Of a DNA stretch of 14,083 nt, positions 13,751-14,083 are shown piece after piece. The stretch spans positions 1-14,083 of the forward strand of contig JAGTUZ010000312.1 of the NCBI GenBank assembly GCA_018224415.1, in the 5' to 3' direction. The notes below the pieces were generated by a model. It was not told the origin of the DNA. It saw only the letters and a list, made by a program, of their open reading frames with translations, and ran no database searches. The DNA is from Bacteroidota bacterium (GTDB lineage: Bacteria > Bacteroidota > Ignavibacteria > SZUA-365). The first letter of the stretch is position 1, and each line of letters begins with the position of its first letter. Position numbers and translations under genes: made by a program.

Positions 13751-14083
13751 ATGCCCGAAACCGCCGATCGTCGTTCCACCTTTCCCTTCGCCGTCGTGTT
13801 TATCGTCGTCGGCGTGCTTCTGCTGTTCGGCAATATCGGCTGGTATTCCGTCGGTGTGCTGTTCGAATTCCTGCTGCGCTGGTGGCCGTTGATCTTCATC
13901 GTTCGTGGTCTCTCGCGCCTGAAGGGCAGCAGCGATGCCTTCGGCAGGGGCATCCGCGACCTGGCGTTTGGCGGAGTCATGCAGCTGCTCATGCTGGGAT
14001 GGATCTCGTGGAACATGGCGGAGTACTGGCCCTACGCACTGATCGCGATGGGACTCTGGCTCATCCTCGTCCCGGCGAAGGAC
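13751..14083 (+). CDS. LiaI/LiaF-like transmembrane-domain protein, 3'-truncated by the window edge
   Basis: The frame is open from ATG 13751 to the right edge (111 codons, no stop). The protein begins with a short polar stretch (MPETADRRST). TM segments follow at about residues 13-30 (FAVVFIVVGVLLLFGNIG), 36-52, 68-83 and 90-107. The phrases RWWPLIFIVRGL and EYWPYALIAMGLWLIL form an internal WP repeat. This pattern resembles the LiaI/LiaF-like TM domain (DUF5668) of small stress-response membrane proteins. A C-terminal LiaF-type domain or other extension may lie outside the window. No strong Shine-Dalgarno is visible. It is divergent from the GbsR-type regulator and shares its intergenic region, so it may belong to the same regulon. 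Family assignment is moderate, made by eye. Confidence 0.72.
   Translation, partial: MPETADRRSTFPFAVVFIVVGVLLLFGNIGWYSVGVLFEFLLRWWPLIFIVRGLSRLKGSSDAFGRGIRDLAFGGVMQLLMLGWISWNMAEYWPYALIAMGLWLILVPAKD

Overview
The window reads as a bacterial chromosome segment, GC-rich in the genes. Its protein families (an OmpA-type protein with a repetitive D/G/S/N linker, a CrtYc/CrtYd cyclase, CruF, a Chlorobium-like dicluster ferredoxin, a GbsR-type MarR regulator) fit the Bacteroidota / Rhodothermota / Ignavibacteriota-Chlorobi assemblage. This placement is an inference from family content only. I found no rRNA, tRNA, CRISPR array, transposase or phage gene; both window edges cut genes.

Layout. (1) 2-655, plus strand: the 3' part of a gene for an OmpA-domain envelope protein. 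Its N-terminal side is a tandem repeat of 15/30-bp units in frame with the peptidoglycan-binding domain. (2) 708-7338, all minus strand: a compact seven-gene carotenoid operon, transcribed crtYc - crtYd - crtB - GT2 glycosyltransferase - CrtD-like desaturase - cruF - CrtI-family desaturase. It has several 4-bp stop/start overlaps and a near-consensus sigma70-type promoter (-35 at 7382-7387, -10 at 7359-7364, 17-bp spacer). The enzymes suggest a C40 monocyclic carotenoid (gamma-carotene type) that is hydrated at C-1', desaturated at C-3',4' and glycosylated. GGPP synthase, ketolase, ring hydroxylase and acyltransferase genes are not in the window. (3) 7463-7760: a short 2[4Fe-4S] ferredoxin gene with a strong intrinsic terminator, its own plausible promoter, and an inverted repeat at the predicted transcription start. 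(4) 7916-13612, minus strand: a likely single transcription unit encoding, in order, a GbsR/MarR regulator, a LolA-like periplasmic protein, two FtsX/MacB-type permeases, a LolD/MacB-type ATPase and an outer-membrane beta-barrel protein. It looks like a self-contained trans-envelope transport module of unknown cargo and is the best candidate here for an undescribed system. (5) 13751 to the right edge, plus strand: the start of a small polytopic membrane protein resembling the LiaI/LiaF-like transmembrane domain, divergent from the regulator. The shared intergenic region carries inverted repeats suited to a MarR-family operator.

How the parts relate. The carotenoid operon supplies a membrane pigment, probably with a polar sugar end. 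The regulator-LolA-ABC-barrel operon supplies parts for moving a hydrophobic molecule from the inner membrane across the periplasm to the outer membrane. No sequence evidence ties the pigment to this exporter beyond proximity. Long plus-strand open frames antisense to the minus-strand genes were judged to be shadows and are not annotated.
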